NCBI GenBank assembly: GCA_948891265.1 | Contig: CAQUBD010000040.1 | Coordinates: 1-7,049, forward strand | DNA length: 7,049 bases | DNA from: an uncultured Clostridia bacterium | Lineage (GTDB): Bacteria > Bacillota > Clostridia > TANB77 > CAG-508 | Reading direction: 5' to 3' | Part shown: in pieces, positions 5,526 through 7,049 of the stretch | Layout: each line of letters begins with the position of its first letter | Position numbering within the stretch: position 1 is the first letter of the stretch | Notes under the pieces: model-generated | What the model was told of the DNA's origin: nothing | Seen by the model: only the letters and a program-made list of their open reading frames with translations | Databases searched by the model: none | Program-made: the position numbers and the translations under genes

Positions 5526-6311
5526 ATGAAATTTTTAATAGATATTATAAAAGGAATTTTTATAGGAGCAGGATGCATTTTACCAGGAATAAGTAGTGGG
5601 GTAATGTGTGTTATATTTGGAATATATGATAAATTAATAGATAGTATATTGAATTTTTTTAAGGACATTCGTGAAAACTTTAAATTTCTATTTCCTATTG
5701 CATTAGGAGGATTTATAGGAATAATTATATTTAGTAGAATATTACAATTTATGCTATATAAATATCAATTACAGACAAAATCAATTTTTATAGGATTAAT
5801 TTTTGGAGGAATAATTCTTCTATTTAAACAAATATCTAAAGAGGAAAAATTTAAGATAAAAAATATAATATATATAATAATTCCACTAATAATAGGACTT
5901 GGAATGGTATATTTGGAAAATAAAATAGGAATTAAGACTATGGAAAATGTAAATTATATATACCTAATATTTAGTGGATTTTTAATGTCAATAGGAATTG
6001 TTGTGCCAGGAGTAAGTAGTACCATAATTTTGATGCTATTAGGAATATATTCAATATATTTAAATTCAGTTTCAACATTATATTTACCAGTGTTAATCCC
6101 TATAGTAATTGGAGTTATTTTAGGAAGTCTAATTTTTATGAAAATTATTAAATACTTATTAGAAAAATTTTATATTAAAACAATGTATGTGATAATTGGA
6201 TTTACTTTAGGGTCTATTTTTGTATTGCTTCCAGAGATAGGAAATTCATTAGAAATAATTATTTCAATAGCTTGTACAATTTGTGGATATTGCATAATAA
6301 ACTTTTTTTAA
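5526..6311 (+). CDS. popT: DUF368 polyprenyl-phosphate transporter (PopT family)
   Basis: This 261-residue membrane protein belongs to the DUF368 family, shown to include the undecaprenyl-phosphate translocase PopT. It returns the lipid carrier from the outer to the inner face of the membrane so it can be reused for peptidoglycan and other wall polymers. The family's internal repeat is visible: GAGCILPGISSG followed by FGIYDKL (residues 14-37), and SIGIVVPGVSST followed by LGIYSIYL (155-179). Hydrophobic segments cover most of the chain, with short charged loops at about 45-53, 104-111 and 130-140. It is slightly short for the family but no motif is missing. AGGAGG at 5515-5520 lies 5 bases before the ATG. 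The promoter is unclear: TATACT at 5478-5483 could be a -10 box but has no good -35 partner. It ends facing the convergent minus-strand gene. Confidence 0.9.
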   Translation: MKFLIDIIKGIFIGAGCILPGISSGVMCVIFGIYDKLIDSILNFFKDIRENFKFLFPIALGGFIGIIIFSRILQFMLYKYQLQTKSIFIGLIFGGIILLFKQISKEEKFKIKNIIYIIIPLIIGLGMVYLENKIGIKTMENVNYIYLIFSGFLMSIGIVVPGVSSTIILMLLGIYSIYLNSVSTLYLPVLIPIVIGVILGSLIFMKIIKYLLEKFYIKTMYVIIGFTLGSIFVLLPEIGNSLEIIISIACTICGYCIINFF

Positions 6312-6399
6312 AACTAAAACTTTTACCCTGTACGGACTTCAAAGTTTATGGAATATATCATTAAATATTTATATATAAATAGAATTTTCCTATAATATT

Positions 6400-6436
6400 A
6401 AAAAGGAAAAAGAGCTAGTGATAGCTCTTTCCTTTT
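6400..6436. terminator. Bidirectional terminator between convergent genes
   Basis: GAGCTA (6412-6417) and TAGCTC (6422-6427) form the inner stem around GTGA. The outer part pairs AAAAGGAAA with TTTCCTTTT, with two extra A in the left arm. Read on the minus strand the stem ends in five T (6404-6400), 25 bases after the minus-strand gene's stop. On the plus strand it lies 89 bases after the popT stop and ends in TTTT. Confidence 0.82.
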
Positions 6437-6460
6437 GCACCTTCGCAGCGCGTCTGCAGA

Positions 6461-6853
6461 TTAAAGATTTGCAATAATGTCGAATTCCTCCTGAGCGTCG
6501 ATTAATACGCTTTCGGCCTGCTCCAACATGCATTTCGCATCATACAGCTCATTTTCTGCCTTAGGCAGTTTGGAGATGGCATCTGTGTAGCTGCCACAGG
6601 GGGCAGTAACAAGCGTAACATCGACAACGGTCGGCTTTTTACTGAAGGCTAATTTCAGAATGCGGAAGGCCATCTTGAAAAATGACCGGTGAGAAGACTT
6701 AGCTTTCTGCTGAAGCTGGGCTACTTCGTCACTTGCATTCTGCATTACATCTGCCCGCTCTTTTTCGATTGCGGTTGCTTCATCCAAATTTGCCTGTGCA
6801 TCTGCCTTAATAGCTGCGATTTCGTTCTGATATTTTTCTTTCAAGTTTACCAT
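6461..6853 (-). CDS. Small coiled-coil protein of unknown function
   Basis: I do not recognise this 130-residue protein. Residues about 3-52 are a charged, Ala/Glu/Gln-rich helix likely to form a coiled coil. Residues 53-73 are basic and hydrophobic (SFFKMAFRILKLAFSKK at 57-73), long enough for an amphipathic or membrane-associated helix. Residues 74-86 read PTVVDVTLVTAPC, and residues about 90-127 form a second acidic helix. There is no signal peptide. AGGAGG (6867-6862) lies 8 bases before the ATG, with a consensus promoter and a terminator, so it is very likely expressed. My hand count gives about 45% GC, far above the neighbouring genes, with common C- and G-ending codons. This suggests acquisition from another genome. 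No integrase or repeat boundary is visible in the window. Confidence 0.75.
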   Translation of the reverse strand: MVNLKEKYQNEIAAIKADAQANLDEATAIEKERADVMQNASDEVAQLQQKAKSSHRSFFKMAFRILKLAFSKKPTVVDVTLVTAPCGSYTDAISKLPKAENELYDAKCMLEQAESVLIDAQEEFDIIANL

Positions 6854-6901
6854 AGAGTTTTCCTCCTTATAAAAGGTGCTTATTTAAATGTTCATGACTT
6901 A

Positions 6902-6930
6902 ATTATACAATTATTTTACATAAATGTCAA
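6902..6930 (-). promoter_or_regulatory. Consensus sigma-A promoter of the coiled-coil gene
   Basis: Read on the minus strand, TTGACA (6930-6925) and TATAAT (6907-6902) are separated by exactly 17 bases. Transcription would start near 6895, about 42 bases before the ATG at 6853. A full consensus match predicts strong expression unless repressed. Confidence 0.85.
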
Positions 6931-6946
6931 TATTTTTATGTAAAAT
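6913..6946. promoter_or_regulatory. Perfect 12-bp inverted repeat around the -35 box: candidate operator
   Basis: ATTTTACATAAA (6913-6924) and TTTATGTAAAAT (6935-6946) are exact reverse complements with a 10-base gap. The gap holds the -35 box of the minus-strand promoter, and one arm lies in the spacer between -35 and -10. A dimeric protein bound here would block RNA polymerase, so repression is the natural inference. The regulator is unknown. Confidence 0.6.
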
Positions 6947-6948
6947 TA

Positions 6949-7004
6949 TTATACATAATATTTAGAAAGTCTTATTACCCGACATTTTTTATACATAATA
7001 TTTA
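6949..7004. repeat. 16-bp direct repeat, copies 40 bases apart
   Basis: TTATACATAATATTTA occurs exactly at 6949-6964 and 6989-7004, with starts 40 bases apart. Both copies contain TACATAA, the core of the inverted repeat arms at 6913-6946. Extra operator sites for the same regulator are possible. Confidence 0.65.
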
Positions 7005-7048
7005 TATTCCTTTTGAATGTAATGACGAATGTGATTGGAGAGGGTCTT
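6989..7048 (-). CDS. Possible C-terminal end of a gene entering from the right (partial)
   Basis: On the minus strand a frame is open from the window edge at 7048 for 19 codons and stops with TAA at 6991-6989. It would encode KTLSNHIRHYIQKEYKYYV. The part beyond 7005 is less AT-rich than the adjacent spacer, as coding DNA would be. A frame this short can be open by chance. A plus-strand frame from ATG at 7022 is also open to the edge but has no ribosome binding site. Confidence 0.25.
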   Translation of the reverse strand, partial: KTLSNHIRHYIQKEYKYYV

Positions 7049-7049
7049 A

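Noticed and set aside
6317..6347. 7-bp inverted repeat AAACTTT/AAAGTTT after popT, containing CGGACTT also seen at 5385-5391
   Set aside because: The stem is short with a 17-base loop, and the shared word is too short to claim a repeat. The terminator at 6400-6436 is much stronger.
6689..6943. 84-residue plus-strand frame near the right end
   Set aside because: It lies opposite the coiled-coil gene and its promoter. The minus-strand gene has the ribosome binding site, promoter and terminator.
1..7049. CRISPR array, transposase, integrase or rRNA genes
   Set aside because: No regularly spaced repeats, transposase motifs or rRNA sequences were seen on either strand.

Overview
This 7,049-base window looks like chromosomal DNA from a low-GC member of the Clostridia (Firmicutes). 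Three things point there: strong AGGAGG ribosome binding sites, a sporulation-type sigma factor of the SigH family, and a prepilin-like leader (KGITLISLV...) typical of clostridial surface proteins. Most genes are very AT-rich. Hand counts give about 24% GC in the first part of the pilin-like gene and about 34% in a sampled part of the transpeptidase gene. Two stretches stand out: the end of the pilin-like gene at about 38% GC, and a minus-strand gene near the right end at about 45% GC. I cannot name a species.

Layout, left to right. Positions 186-1559 (+) encode a prepilin-like surface protein with two Ig-like modules and a compositionally distinct C-terminal domain. Positions 1769-3160 (+) encode a membrane-anchored L,D-transpeptidase that cross-links peptidoglycan, driven by a consensus promoter and closed by a clear terminator. 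Positions 3278-3913 (+) encode sigma-H with its own sigma-A-type promoter and terminator. Positions 4007-4082 (+) are tRNA-Thr(GGU) with an encoded CCA end, followed by a terminator. Positions 4296-5225 (+) encode a stand-alone ATP-grasp ligase related to the cyanophycin synthetase/GshF fold. Its promoter is followed by a 49-nt imperfect hairpin in the predicted leader. Positions 5226-5525 hold no convincing gene but four hairpins in a row. Positions 5526-6311 (+) encode a DUF368/PopT polyprenyl-phosphate transporter. Positions 6461-6853 (-) encode an unrecognised coiled-coil protein with a consensus promoter whose -35 box is framed by a perfect 12-bp inverted repeat, with further related repeats upstream. 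The last bases may be the end of another minus-strand gene.

The genes appear to be separate transcription units, each with its own promoter or terminator, not one operon. A loose shared theme is the cell envelope and developmental state: a surface pilin-like protein, a peptidoglycan transpeptidase, recycling of the undecaprenyl-phosphate carrier, and the sigma factor that opens sporulation. The most unusual parts are the small GC-shifted minus-strand gene with its repeat-rich control region, the hairpin cluster at 5255-5429, and the orphan ATP-grasp gene with a structured leader. None of these can be called a new system from sequence alone.
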